Positions 1 to 5,966 of a stretch of DNA of 23,738 bases are shown one piece after another. Both the position numbers and the translations under genes were made by a program. Source of the DNA: a virus; IMG/VR virus record IMGVR_UViG_3300027985_000409, positions 1-23,738 of that record. One strand, given 5' to 3'. Each line of letters begins with the position of its first letter. The stretch's first letter is position 1. The notes under the pieces were generated by a model. The model was not told where the DNA came from, did no database searches, and worked only from the letters and a program-made list of their open reading frames with translations.

Positions 1-365
1 ACTAGTGCTTCTTCCAGTCGCTTTTCGAGGTCTGCACTTTCAGCAGCAATACGCTCTAGGCGCTGTGCTTCGTGGAGTTGTCGTTCAGCGTCGTTTACTT
101 GTGCTTGCGCCTGTCGGAGAAGGTTGTTATGCTGGTTACGCGCTTGGATTAGCTCTTGCTCACGCTCAGCAATAGCTTCAACCTTGCGAAGATACTCCTG
201 CTTGGCGTCTTCCTTCTTTTCATGAATAGCATGGAGTTCAACCTTGATGGGTTCTAACTCTTGCTGGTATGAGGCCAGCATTGCACGCATTTCTTCAAGG
301 CTCTTTGCTAAATCAGCAATTTCTTGATCTGAGCCTTTGCGGAAAACTACATCATTATCAGACAT
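1..365 (-). CDS. Coiled-coil protein, N-terminal part (runs off window)
   Basis: Open for 121 codons from an ATG at 365 to the left edge, so the C-terminus is missing. The product starts MSDNDVVFRKGSDQEIADL. It is almost entirely charged heptad-like helix rich in Glu, Gln, Arg, Lys and Ala, so a long coiled coil is expected. An excellent ribosome site, AAGGAGG (370-376), lies just upstream, behind a near-consensus promoter (388-416). This fixes the start and suggests strong early expression. No enzymatic motif is visible in the part seen. It could be the leader of a larger protein such as a helicase, nuclease or internal virion protein, but nothing here decides that. Confidence 0.8.
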   Translation of the reverse strand, partial: MSDNDVVFRKGSDQEIADLAKSLEEMRAMLASYQQELEPIKVELHAIHEKKEDAKQEYLRKVEAIAEREQELIQARNQHNNLLRQAQAQVNDAERQLHEAQRLERIAAESADLEKRLEEAL

Positions 366-387
366 GCTGCCTCCTTCGATGCTTCTG

Positions 388-416
388 AGTATACACCATC
401 CCCTTTAGTTTGTCAA
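388..416 (-). promoter_or_regulatory. Sigma-70-type promoter for the leftmost gene
   Basis: On the minus strand, TTGACA (416-411) and TATACT (393-388) are separated by exactly 17 bases. Transcription should begin near 381, giving a leader of about 16 bases that carries AAGGAGG. The flanks GATTTGACAA and TATACTCA are shared with the promoter at 2997-3025, so both probably belong to one class. The -35 box overlaps the end of the small gene at 405-545. Confidence 0.85.
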
Positions 417-545
417 ATCGTCATTAGTGATTGGATGCGCTTGTCGATACTGCTTTCTACGAATTACCTGAATACCGTTTACATAGAGGTAAGCTATAGT
501 GAACAGCGCACCAAGCAAATGGATTGTATTACCAATGGGGTCCAT
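405..545 (-). CDS. 46-residue single-span membrane protein
   Basis: A short minus-strand frame starting ATG at 545, with AAAGGATC a few bases upstream, and ending TAA at 405. The product begins MDPIGNTIHLLGALFTIAYL. Residues about 6-27 form a hydrophobic segment, followed by a basic patch (VIRRKQYRQ) and a polar tail, as expected for a small inner-membrane protein with the basic side in the cytoplasm. It begins just beyond the terminator at 572-620, so it may be expressed by read-through. Its last codons (TTG ACA AAC TAA) contain the -35 box of the next promoter. Function unknown. The good ribosome site and membrane profile support it, but it is short. Confidence 0.55.
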   Translation of the reverse strand: MDPIGNTIHLLGALFTIAYLYVNGIQVIRRKQYRQAHPITNDDLTN

Positions 546-560
546 ACTAAGATCCTTTGC

Positions 561-620
561 TTGAAAAAAGTAAGGCCCCCGACAGGTGGAGGTTCGCCAC
601 GAACAGACCTGTCGGGGGCT
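561..620 (-). terminator. Intrinsic terminator after the 639-1346 gene
   Basis: A 13-bp perfect stem (575-587 pairing with 607-619) is followed on the minus strand by CCTTACTTTTTTC. It closes the minus-strand gene ending at 639. Both stem arms consist largely of the dispersed motif CCTGTCGGG and its complement. An inner GTTC/GAAC pairing may extend the hairpin. Confidence 0.85.
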
Positions 621-638
621 TACTAGTTAACTACGCTG

Positions 639-1346
639 TCAGTCGTCAGTCTCGTCATCCTCAGACGAGTCATCGGTCTTAACGGCGCGGATCTTAGCAT
701 CCTTGAAGTCGAACTCGACAACCGTCGGGAATGACTCAGTGTTGGTGTCGGTGTTACCGGCAGCCTCGAAGAAGGCGCGCTGCAACTCAGTCGTCTCACA
801 GCCGACAACCTTAGCAGCAGCGGAGAACGTAGAACGAATCTCGCCGTCCTTGTTCTTGTTTCCAGCCAGCTGGCCGTTAACGTAAACGTCGAAGCCGCGA
901 ATACGGCGACCCCCGGTTCCGCTACCGGAACCACCGCTACGCCCGCGGCCCTCAACCTTAGGAGTATCTTCGAGCACACCGTCTCCGTAAACGGAAACGA
1001 GGTAACGCTTGGTGGCGTTGACAGCCTTAAGCTGCTCATCAAGAGCAGTCGGGTCAACACCGGAAGCCTCGACAGCCTTCTTGTACTCGTCGTCGATAAC
1101 CTTCTCGATAGCAACGGTACGCTTACCGAGCAGGTCCTCAAGCGCGGACTGAAGCTTTTCGATCTTCTCGTTAAGCTCTGAAACTCCCGGCCACGACTTC
1201 TCGAAATCGGCACGGAAGTCATCGAGGCTCTCGACGGACTTAAGCTTGGCGACCTCGGCGTTATACGCAGTCACCATATCCTGATACTTCTGAAGCGCAA
1301 GCTTACCGAAGTCATCAAGGACAATTGCATTCTTAGTGTCAGTCAC
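639..1346 (-). CDS. Acidic-tailed coiled-coil protein, probably highly expressed
   Basis: 235 residues from a GTG start at 1346, with AAGGA upstream (ATAAGGAAAATAAAAGTG). Residues 1-125 are helical and charged. Residues about 128-147 are a Gly/Ser/Arg linker (EGRGRSGGSGSGTGGRR). A compact C-terminal domain (about 148-222) starts RGFDVYVNGQ. The end is very acidic (DDSSEDDETDD). An acidic tail is typical of single-stranded DNA-binding and DNA-mimic proteins, but no OB fold is evident, so the role is open. Codons end mostly in C or G (AAC, GAC, AAG, CTC), as in the capsid gene and unlike most neighbours, which suggests abundant protein. It is a single-gene unit with its own promoter (1417-1445) and terminator (561-620). 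Confidence 0.88.
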   Translation of the reverse strand: MTDTKNAIVLDDFGKLALQKYQDMVTAYNAEVAKLKSVESLDDFRADFEKSWPGVSELNEKIEKLQSALEDLLGKRTVAIEKVIDDEYKKAVEASGVDPTALDEQLKAVNATKRYLVSVYGDGVLEDTPKVEGRGRSGGSGSGTGGRRIRGFDVYVNGQLAGNKNKDGEIRSTFSAAAKVVGCETTELQRAFFEAAGNTDTNTESFPTVVEFDFKDAKIRAVKTDDSSEDDETDD

Positions 1347-1416
1347 TTTTATTTTCCTTATCTCTTGTGTTGCGCCCTCCGCGATGCACGGCTAGGCGGT
1401 TCTCTAGAACGATCCC

Positions 1417-1445
1417 AGTCTATACCCATTGGCAGGACATGACAA
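1417..1445 (-). promoter_or_regulatory. Promoter for the 639-1346 gene
   Basis: Minus strand TTGTCA (1445-1440), 17-base spacer, TAGACT (1422-1417), matching actinobacterial vegetative promoters. The leader is about 65 bases. A perfect CCTGTCGGG copy (1455-1447, minus orientation) lies one base upstream of the -35 box, inside a 16-mer (ACTCCCCCTGTCGGGC) that recurs upstream of the 5270-5515 gene. Confidence 0.65.
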
Positions 1446-1537
1446 GCCCGACAGGGGGAGTCACTCATCCTCTCTCTGTCGAATTTTTCTTGCCATGCCC
1501 TGCCGGGTACCCCGCCCTCGGCTTTGGGCTGTGAGAG

Positions 1538-2005
1538 TCAGTCTGTGGGCTCTGACGGGGGTGTTACGTCGGGGCTGCCAGCATTGAGTTCCTCCTTGTA
1601 TTCACGCAGAAGTTCGTAAGCCCAGATAATAGGATTTTCTGGATCTGGGTATTGGTTGGAGAAGTTATCCTTCAAGAATACCTTAAGGTTTTCAGCCTTC
1701 TTCTCTGTGTCGTCCTTCTTCTTCCAGTCGGAGTACCACCCTTCCAGTGTCTTTTCTTCAACGTAATAGCTGTAGACACTGGCATAGCCTCGGATACCGT
1801 TGACGATTTCATGGCTCATCATACGGAAAAGCATTGAGAAGAACGTATCCTGAACGGCGTTACTTGTGAAGTTAAGTGTCAGGCGCGCATTACCGTGTTC
1901 GTCTTCATGGTCGATGAACACTTGCGAACCTGACTTAGTAATGCACGTTATACCGTCAACCTTGAAAGTTGTGGTGATATCTGTACGTTCGTGTCCTGAA
2001 CTCAT
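1538..2005 (-). CDS. Unknown 155-residue early protein
   Basis: ATG at 2005 with AGGTGA about 8 bases upstream. It starts 4 bases after the stop of the previous gene, so it is the last member of a five-gene unit driven from 3025. The product begins with a beta-rich stretch (ITTTFKVDGITCITKSGSQ), then a helical, aromatic middle (DTFFSMLFRMMSHEIVNGIR), a Lys/Glu-rich segment and a Pro-rich acidic C-terminus (TPPSEPTD). No signal peptide and no known motif. I do not recognise the family. The plus-strand frame inside it has no ribosome site. Confidence 0.8.
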   Translation of the reverse strand: MSSGHERTDITTTFKVDGITCITKSGSQVFIDHEDEHGNARLTLNFTSNAVQDTFFSMLFRMMSHEIVNGIRGYASVYSYYVEEKTLEGWYSDWKKKDDTEKKAENLKVFLKDNFSNQYPDPENPIIWAYELLREYKEELNAGSPDVTPPSEPTD

Positions 2006-2009
2006 TTGT

Positions 2010-2315
2010 TCACCTATCTTCCGGCGGAATCTTCAATAAGTTTGCCATGAACTCTGTTATTACCTTTTCAGCAATCTGTGAAGTGATCTTCATACCGTCT
2101 ACTGCTGGTCCGGTAAGGGTATCATACAGAGCTGACATAGCCTCTGCTTCATAACCATATCTAATGAGAGTCAGGCCGATACTTTGTGCTTCACGGGGAT
2201 CAAACTGAAGCTGAACAACACGATCATCGTCCATTTCGACTGATGCTGTAACGAGAATATGGTTAGTATCTTCATCAAGAGTCAGTTCTAAATGCATATG
2301 AGGCTTAACGGTCAC
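2010..2315 (-). CDS. Unknown ~101-residue early protein
   Basis: The open frame extends up to 2369, but that would place its first 18 codons inside the upstream gene. A GTG at 2315 preceded by AGAGGCGAG overlaps the upstream gene by only 11 bases, the spacing used elsewhere in this unit, so I start there (MTVKPHMHLELTLDEDT). The product has an N-terminal beta region (LELTLDEDTNHILVTASVEM) followed by helices (REAQSIGLTLIRYGYEAEA). No motif recognised. The ATG at 2369 is the alternative start. Confidence 0.75.
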   Translation of the reverse strand: MTVKPHMHLELTLDEDTNHILVTASVEMDDDRVVQLQFDPREAQSIGLTLIRYGYEAEAMSALYDTLTGPAVDGMKITSQIAEKVITEFMANLLKIPPEDR

Positions 2316-2490
2316 GAGAAACTCGCCTCTTAGCGTTGGAGTGCTGTTCCTGAGCAGTAGTGAGCACATTCAGGGGCGGGCCAGAAGGTCCCCAAGACTT
2401 CTTCCAAGCCTTACCGTTAGGGCGTCCTACATTCGTAGCAGTAGTGGTCTTAGCGCTACTGACGGTCTTAGGCTTAGCCTGCTTTGCCAT
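2305..2490 (-). CDS. Small basic Lys/Arg-rich protein
   Basis: 61 residues from ATG at 2490 with AAAGGAA upstream. It overlaps the previous gene by 17 bases and the next by 11 bases, forming part of a tightly coupled minus-strand unit. The product is strongly basic and unstructured-looking (MAKQAKPKTVSSAKTTTATN, then GRPNGKAWKKSWG, ending KRRVSRDR). This suits a nucleic-acid-binding or host-takeover peptide, but that is inference only. The ribosome site and gene packing are the main support. Confidence 0.65.
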   Translation of the reverse strand: MAKQAKPKTVSSAKTTTATNVGRPNGKAWKKSWGPSGPPLNVLTTAQEQHSNAKRRVSRDR

Positions 2491-2659
2491 TTTTGAGTTC
2501 CTTTCGAAGTAACAAGCCTTCGTGAATCATAAGAGAGGCTTCAAAAGCCTTTTTCCTGTCGATATTTAGCCTTCTCATAGCTCTGTGAAGCCTAACAGTA
2601 CCGTTATCAATCATCGACAGGGCAGCGGCGTAAACTAGGTCTCTATCACGATCATTCAC
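2474..2659 (-). CDS. Small winged-helix-like protein, FtsK-gamma-like (tentative)
   Basis: 61 residues from a GTG at 2659 that overlaps the upstream stop as GTGA, the classic coupled arrangement. The stretch VYAAALSMIDNGTVRLHRAM followed by RRLNIDRKKAFEASLMIHEG resembles the pattern of the FtsK/SpoIIIE gamma winged helix: a helix of alternating Ala/Val/Ile, a Gly-containing turn, Leu-x-Arg-x-x-Arg-Arg-Leu-x-Ile, then a basic recognition helix ending Glu-Gly-Leu-Leu. Gamma domains read short polar DNA motifs (KOPS). No motor domain is present, so it would act as a free DNA-binding domain. The resemblance was judged by eye from remembered family sequences and could be any small helix-turn-helix. 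Confidence 0.6.
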   Translation of the reverse strand: MNDRDRDLVYAAALSMIDNGTVRLHRAMRRLNIDRKKAFEASLMIHEGLLLRKELKNGKAG

Positions 2660-2973
2660 TTGTAATTACGCCTCGTAATCTCTTCCCAGAGGACGTCAAG
2701 GGTGCGGGAACTGACTCCCTTGTACCTGTCGAGGGTATTTAGCGTCTCCCTGTCGAAATGGTCAAGGTAATGCTGGAAATCCTTGCTATCGAAAGGCTTT
2801 GCAACTGCTCCGACAGCCAAGTAGATGATATCGAGCCATGTAATCTTATCAAGGCCGTTCTGAACTAGCTGCGAACGCTTGATGCTAGCTTTAACTAGTG
2901 CTGCTGTCTTTTCGGTAGGGCTCCACTCCGACAGGAGGTCATTGAGCCGGGGGCTATTCTGGTTGATTCTCAT
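2656..2973 (-). CDS. Unknown 105-residue early protein, first gene of its unit
   Basis: ATG at 2973 with AGGAGC (GATAGGAGCACCAATG), about 25 bases after the predicted transcription start. It leads the five-gene leftward unit 2973 to 1538. The product is helical, with a hydrophobic central stretch (TWLDIIYLAVGAVAKPF) too short and broken to be a clear membrane span. It ends basic (EEITRRNYK). The N-terminus (RINQNSPRLNDLLSEWSPTE) is polar. No motif recognised. First position behind a near-consensus promoter implies early, strong expression. Confidence 0.82.
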   Translation of the reverse strand: MRINQNSPRLNDLLSEWSPTEKTAALVKASIKRSQLVQNGLDKITWLDIIYLAVGAVAKPFDSKDFQHYLDHFDRETLNTLDRYKGVSSRTLDVLWEEITRRNYK

Positions 2974-2996
2974 TGGTGCTCCTATCTACGGATGTG

Positions 2997-3025
2997 AGTA
3001 TATCATGAAAATTAAAGATTGTCAA
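2997..3025 (-). promoter_or_regulatory. Near-consensus early promoter
   Basis: Minus strand TTGACA (3025-3020), 17-base spacer, TATACT (3002-2997). It shares GATTTGACAA and TATACTCA flanks with the promoter at 388-416. It drives the genes from 2973 to 1538. Neither promoter has a perfect CCTGTCGGG copy adjacent, unlike the 1417-1445 promoter. Confidence 0.87.
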
Positions 3026-3061
3026 ATCTGCGGTTAAACTTAGCTTGGGTTGGGACCTGGT

Positions 3062-3077
3062 TAAACTCCAGTCCATC
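3062..3077 (+). repeat. 16-bp direct repeat, copy 1
   Basis: TAAACTCCAGTCCATC, identical to 6329-6344. It lies beyond the terminator that closes the 3245-3817 gene, in a 271-base gap (2974-3244) that otherwise holds a promoter and a terminator. No coding potential seen. Confidence 0.8.
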
Positions 3078-3157
3078 TAACCCTAGCCCCCCGTAATAGG
3101 TTTGAAAGTCGGTGCCCGCAATGCGTCGGCGTAGTCGTCTTTATGTTTTTTCGGAAG

Positions 3158-3212
3158 AAAAAAAGGAAGGTACCTGGGCTCGGAAGGAGCAGTAACGAGC
3201 CCAGGTACCTTC
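3158..3212 (-). terminator. Strong intrinsic terminator after the SLOG gene
   Basis: A 17-bp perfect stem (3166-3182 with 3196-3212; arm GAAGGTACCTGGGCTCG), 13-base loop, then CCTTTTTTTCTTCC on the minus strand. It ends transcription of the 3245-3817 gene. Stem strength and T run are textbook. Confidence 0.93.
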
Positions 3213-3244
3213 GGTGTGCCGGCGTCCCCTCCGGCGTGATGAGT

Positions 3245-3817
3245 CTACTCGAAGACAGCGCGCTCCGTCCAGTCGAACTCATCGGTGCTCTTGTTGCTCG
3301 GGAGGTAACGGATCGGCTTACCGGCCTTGACGGCCTTAGCGATTGTGTTGGCGGTTCCCGAGGTAGCATCCTCAATGCTGGTAACACCGGCCAGCACCAA
3401 GTCTGCGTACTTGACCAGCTTGGTGTTGCGGAAGAAGTTAGCGTGCTCCCGCGTACCGTCGGGGTGTGTAACGAAGATGTTCTCCGTAACGATGCGGATC
3501 TTCGTAGCGCCTTCGGCCATCATGTTGAATTCGGCCATGCGGTTCGTACCGTCGGAATTCTTGTCCTTGCCGCCCCAGTAGTACGAGGGGAAAGTCTGGT
3601 TCGGAAGCACCAGCGAGTACGGGATGCCCAACTTCTTGGCGACAATTGCGAGCAGGTGGTCGAAACCCTGTGCTCCACCCGACAGCACACGGAGCTTATC
3701 GCCGTGCTCTGTGAGGAGTTCGACGAGAATTGCTTCGACCTGCTCAGCAACGTGCTCGCGGTTCTGGATGTTGCGTGGGCCGGTACCGGAAACGATGAAG
3801 AGGTTATCGGTGGACAT
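3245..3817 (-). CDS. SLOG-family (DprA/YspA-like) nucleotide-binding protein
   Basis: 190 residues from ATG at 3817, with AGGAGGAA upstream (CACAGGAGGAACGCCACAATG). An upstream in-frame extension to 3955 lacks a ribosome site and overlaps the regulatory element, so I reject it. The fold signature is a first beta strand FIVSGTGPR (7-15), then VLSGGAQGFDHLLA (44-57), the glycine-rich phosphate-binding turn of SLOG/YspA proteins. Later come NTKLVKYADLVLA (131-143) and SGTANTIAKAVKAGKPI (153-169), matching the typical GT...A...GKP end of the family. SLOG proteins bind nucleotides or nucleic acids and some act in nucleotide-signal immunity. The phage role is unknown. Codons are C/G-ending, suggesting strong expression. 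Confidence 0.85.
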   Translation of the reverse strand: MSTDNLFIVSGTGPRNIQNREHVAEQVEAILVELLTEHGDKLRVLSGGAQGFDHLLAIVAKKLGIPYSLVLPNQTFPSYYWGGKDKNSDGTNRMAEFNMMAEGATKIRIVTENIFVTHPDGTREHANFFRNTKLVKYADLVLAGVTSIEDATSGTANTIAKAVKAGKPIRYLPSNKSTDEFDWTERAVFE

Positions 3818-3861
3818 TGTGGCGTTCCTCCTGTGATTGTTGTGTGAGGTCTTGCACTGAT

Positions 3862-3924
3862 GATTGTATCCGGGCACCCAAGGTGGCTGACCCGACAAGC
3901 CAACCACCCCGGGACCCGACAGGA
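3862..3924 (-). promoter_or_regulatory. Conserved upstream element A (before the SLOG gene)
   Basis: Read on the minus strand, this gap contains ACTCCTGTCGGG, a second partial copy CTTGTCGGG 22-25 bases on, then CTTGGGTGCCCGGATACAA. The same order (ACTCC, CTGTCGGG, CTTGGGTGCCC, GAYACAA) recurs at 5553-5617 before another minus gene. TACAAT could be a -10 box, giving a leader of about 40 bases. No TTGACA lies at 17 bases, so the promoter may need an activator or use a different -35. Confidence 0.55.
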
Positions 3925-3927
3925 GTG

Positions 3928-4179
3928 TTAAGTTCCTTTGAGAACAGGACACCACTTTTTGTGTGGTACGCCTTCTGTGATAGCTGCTCCACAGAAGTTG
4001 CAGGCAGCCTTGTGCAGGCTGGTGAACTTCGGGAATACTGCGTCGATAACGGCGGCAGCTTGTAGGTGCTCGGCATCACCAGAGTGCCAATCTGGCTTAC
4101 GGTCTTTCCAACCTTGGAGTCGATAAAGAGCGATAGCTCCTTTGTCGATGAGTTCGTCTAGTTCATCAAACTTGCTCAC
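3928..4179 (-). CDS. Small zinc-binding-like protein (83 residues)
   Basis: The frame is open to 4290, but a GTG at 4179 preceded by GGGAGG is the best start (MSKFDELDELIDKGAIALYR) and overlaps the upstream gene by 14 bases. Near the C-terminus is CNFCGAAITEGVPHKKWC: a CxxC knuckle, then His and a third Cys, a probable single zinc site. The N-terminal half is helical and acidic. Last gene of the unit 5515 to 3928, immediately before element A. A role in nucleic-acid or protein binding is likely only by analogy with other zinc knuckles. Confidence 0.72.
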   Translation of the reverse strand: MSKFDELDELIDKGAIALYRLQGWKDRKPDWHSGDAEHLQAAAVIDAVFPKFTSLHKAACNFCGAAITEGVPHKKWCPVLKGT

Positions 4180-4324
4180 TTGAACGCTGCCTCCCTTGTT
4201 GGTTGAGTGTTCTCCCGTGTTCGTAGCAGTATGGAGAACCATGCATGCTGTCTCTTGTGCAATCCTCAGCTTTACAATGAGAGATTGCACAGTATTTATT
4301 GCAGGTAGGTAAGTGCTTACTCAT
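4166..4324 (-). CDS. Small Cys/His-rich protein (52 residues)
   Basis: ATG at 4324 shares one base with the upstream stop (TAATG), with AAGGAGG 12 bases before. The longer frame to 4393 lacks such a site. It starts MSKHLPTCNKYCAISHCKAE and contains six Cys (CNKYC, HCKAEDC, YC) and several His including YCYEHGR, a pattern consistent with one or two bound zinc ions. The C-terminus is polar (NQQGRQRSSEQV). It overlaps the next gene by 14 bases. Family not recognised. The name 'zinc-finger-like' rests on residue spacing alone. Confidence 0.75.
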   Translation of the reverse strand: MSKHLPTCNKYCAISHCKAEDCTRDSMHGSPYCYEHGRTLNQQGRQRSSEQV

Positions 4325-5256
4325 TAGAAGCGAGCCTCCTTGATGTACACGGGGATGCTTCCACCCGTAAACGTCAGCGCGGTCTGGACACAAGCGGGAA
4401 TGGGCCTATTGATGCTGTGCTTGTGCATCTTGAAAGCACCACCGGGTTCCGAAAGTGTTTTGTTGAGTGCTGCTGTCGAAGCGAGATTTCTAGTGTGGAT
4501 GCTCATAGCGTGCTCAATGATCTGAGCGGTAGCATCCGTCTGCTGTTCGCGGGTTGTACGCTCCGACAGGTCGAGGCTCCAAGTCTTGCGGAACTTGGTG
4601 TTAGCGCAGATGCCACATACTGCGTGACTACCTGGGCTAACGATAACGGGCCCGACAGCAAAGTCTGCGGGGTCACGTCCAACAACCTGCGTGTTGATCT
4701 TGAACAGCGCACGGGTGAAGAAGATGTGCTTGTTCCGGTACGTGAAGCCGTCCCAGTTATCGCAACGGTCAATGATTTCAACGTTGACCTTAGCGAGCCA
4801 GCGCTGACTGTTCTGTCGAACGCTACGCGACCAATCGACAATGCTGTCGCGCGTAAGGTTGACTATTTCGACAGGGAGTTCTGGGTCCAGCAGCACGTCG
4901 TACACACCGTCTATGTCTCGCTGGTAGTTAGTGCTCTCCGTGTACGTTGTGTCATCGGGGTCGTAAGTCTCAGGCTCTTCTTCCGCCCAGACGTTACGTG
5001 CGTTTTCTTCCCGAGTCTGCGGCGTAGCTGCTCGAACAGCGTTCGCTACTTCCCTGCGGATTGTTGTCATCCACGGGAGAATGTCTTGGTCGTGGTGCTC
5101 GATTTCAACTGCTTGGATGATGGGGAACAACAGCATCCTAGCGGCAGCTACCGGATTGTTGTCTACCCGGATTTCGTCGAGTGCTGTTTCCCAATCACAA
5201 CCTGCGTACTCTTCGAGCATTGCGAGTACGTAGTCGTTCTCTATGCGTGTGCGCAT
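4324..5256 (-). CDS. Unknown 310-residue early protein
   Basis: ATG at 5256 with AAGGAG (TAAGAAGGAGCACACCATG), 13 bases after the preceding stop. The N-terminus is helical (ENDYVLAMLEEYAGCDWETA). An acidic segment (WAEEEPETYDPDD, about 90-102) is followed by a mixed region with WDGFTYRNKHIFFTRALF (168-185). A CGIC pair sits at 214-217 in SHAVCGICANTKFRKTW. Two cysteines alone do not make a finger, but a further Cys near the end (IPACVQ) is available. No nuclease, helicase or polymerase motif found. A large plus-strand frame (4417-5301) is its shadow and has no ribosome site. Confidence 0.85.
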   Translation of the reverse strand: MRTRIENDYVLAMLEEYAGCDWETALDEIRVDNNPVAAARMLLFPIIQAVEIEHHDQDILPWMTTIRREVANAVRAATPQTREENARNVWAEEEPETYDPDDTTYTESTNYQRDIDGVYDVLLDPELPVEIVNLTRDSIVDWSRSVRQNSQRWLAKVNVEIIDRCDNWDGFTYRNKHIFFTRALFKINTQVVGRDPADFAVGPVIVSPGSHAVCGICANTKFRKTWSLDLSERTTREQQTDATAQIIEHAMSIHTRNLASTAALNKTLSEPGGAFKMHKHSINRPIPACVQTALTFTGGSIPVYIKEARF

Positions 5257-5269
5257 GGTGTGCTCCTTC

Positions 5270-5515
5270 TTATGAGAGTTCAGTGTACTTGGCGATGGTG
5301 AACGTGTAAGTCCCGGCCTGGAACTTACGCGGGAGCTTATCGGTGCTCATGGTCAAGAGTGCTTGTGCGGCCTTCCGGTAGGTACCGGCGTCCTCAGGGG
5401 AGATGAACGGGCTGTTGCTGTTGCTTTCCAGCCAACTACGGAACGCGATAATGCAGTGGTTGAAGCTAGTGCTTCCGGTAACAACGTCACCGTACTGATC
5501 GATAACGAGGTACAT
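5270..5515 (-). CDS. Small protein of 81 residues, first gene after element B
   Basis: ATG at 5515 with AAGGAGC (CCAGAAGGAGCACAAGCACC). The frame extends to 5635, but the extension crosses the regulatory element and has no ribosome site. It begins MYLVIDQYGDVVTGSTSFNH, a short beta-hairpin-like start, followed by helix (IAFRSWLESNSNS, EDAGTYRKAAQALLTM) and a C-terminal strand (GTYTFTIAKYTELS). Codons are C/G-ending as in the SLOG and capsid genes. Function unknown. It heads the leftward unit 5515 to 3928. Confidence 0.78.
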   Translation of the reverse strand: MYLVIDQYGDVVTGSTSFNHCIIAFRSWLESNSNSPFISPEDAGTYRKAAQALLTMSTDKLPRKFQAGTYTFTIAKYTELS

Positions 5516-5552
5516 GGTGCTTGTGCTCCTTCTGGTCGCTTGTTTGTTACTT

Positions 5553-5617
5553 GAGGTTGTGTCTGGGCACCCAAGCCGGCCTGGGAAGACCGGGGAAGGG
5601 CCCGACAGGGGGAGTGG
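5553..5617 (-). promoter_or_regulatory. Conserved upstream element B (before the 5270-5515 gene)
   Basis: Minus-strand order: ACTCCCCCTGTCGGGC, a G/C-rich spacer with a possible small hairpin, then CTTGGGTGCCCAGACACAA, paralleling element A at 3862-3924. The CACAAC at the -10 position is weaker than in A. The 16-mer at its upstream end is identical to the one next to the 1417-1445 promoter. Confidence 0.55.
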
Positions 5618-5710
5618 TGTGTTACTCTGTGTCACTGAGTTAGTTAATTTCTCCTTTCGCTTATGGAGGGTGGGGGGTATCTGGTTTTGATGACAACTGC
5701 GGCCGGCCCT

Positions 5711-5736
5711 GGGGCCCCCCCTAAAGGGGGGGCCCC
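5711..5736. repeat. Perfect 11-bp G/C hairpin
   Basis: GGGGCCCCCCC (5711-5721), loop TAAA, GGGGGGGCCCC (5726-5736). It is the strongest short hairpin in the window. No T run follows on either strand, so a standard terminator is unlikely. It may act in replication, packaging or RNA processing of the leftward leader. Confidence 0.8.
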
Positions 5737-5966
5737 GGTCGGGAGCCGGTACGCAGTGGCGGCGGTGACGGCTGTGGGGTTACAGGGCCGGGCGCCCTGT
5801 CGGGGGTCGTATAGATGGTGGCCGGGGTCGGGGATGCGGGATGGCTCAGGAGACGCAGGAGGGCCTGTCTGGGGGCTGGAAAGGTCTAGAGGGTACTCGG
5901 ATTAGGGTACGTAGTTTTCGATGGCTTAGAGAGGCTTCTAGGTACGGGTGGGGGTATCCAGTCGAA

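Noticed and set aside
435-626. Plus-strand frame of 63 codons
   Set aside because: It passes through the terminator hairpin and opposes the better-supported 46-residue minus-strand frame.
1481-1537. Terminator after the 1538-2005 gene
   Set aside because: The G/C-rich stretch can fold only imperfectly; AAAAATT rather than a T run follows on the minus strand.
3040-3140. Possible tRNA-like sequence around the 16-bp repeat
   Set aside because: GGTTTGAA resembles a T-loop, but no cloverleaf with acceptor and anticodon stems could be formed.
3143-3847. Plus-strand frame of 234 codons over the SLOG gene
   Set aside because: It runs through the strong terminator and antisense to a recognisable SLOG protein.
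4417-5301. Large plus-strand open frame of 294 codons
   Set aside because: It is antisense to the well-supported 4324-5256 gene, has no ribosome site, and its protein is Cys/Val/Arg-rich like a typical complementary shadow.
5711-5736. G/C hairpin as an intrinsic terminator
   Set aside because: No T run follows on either strand, so it is listed only as a hairpin of unknown role.
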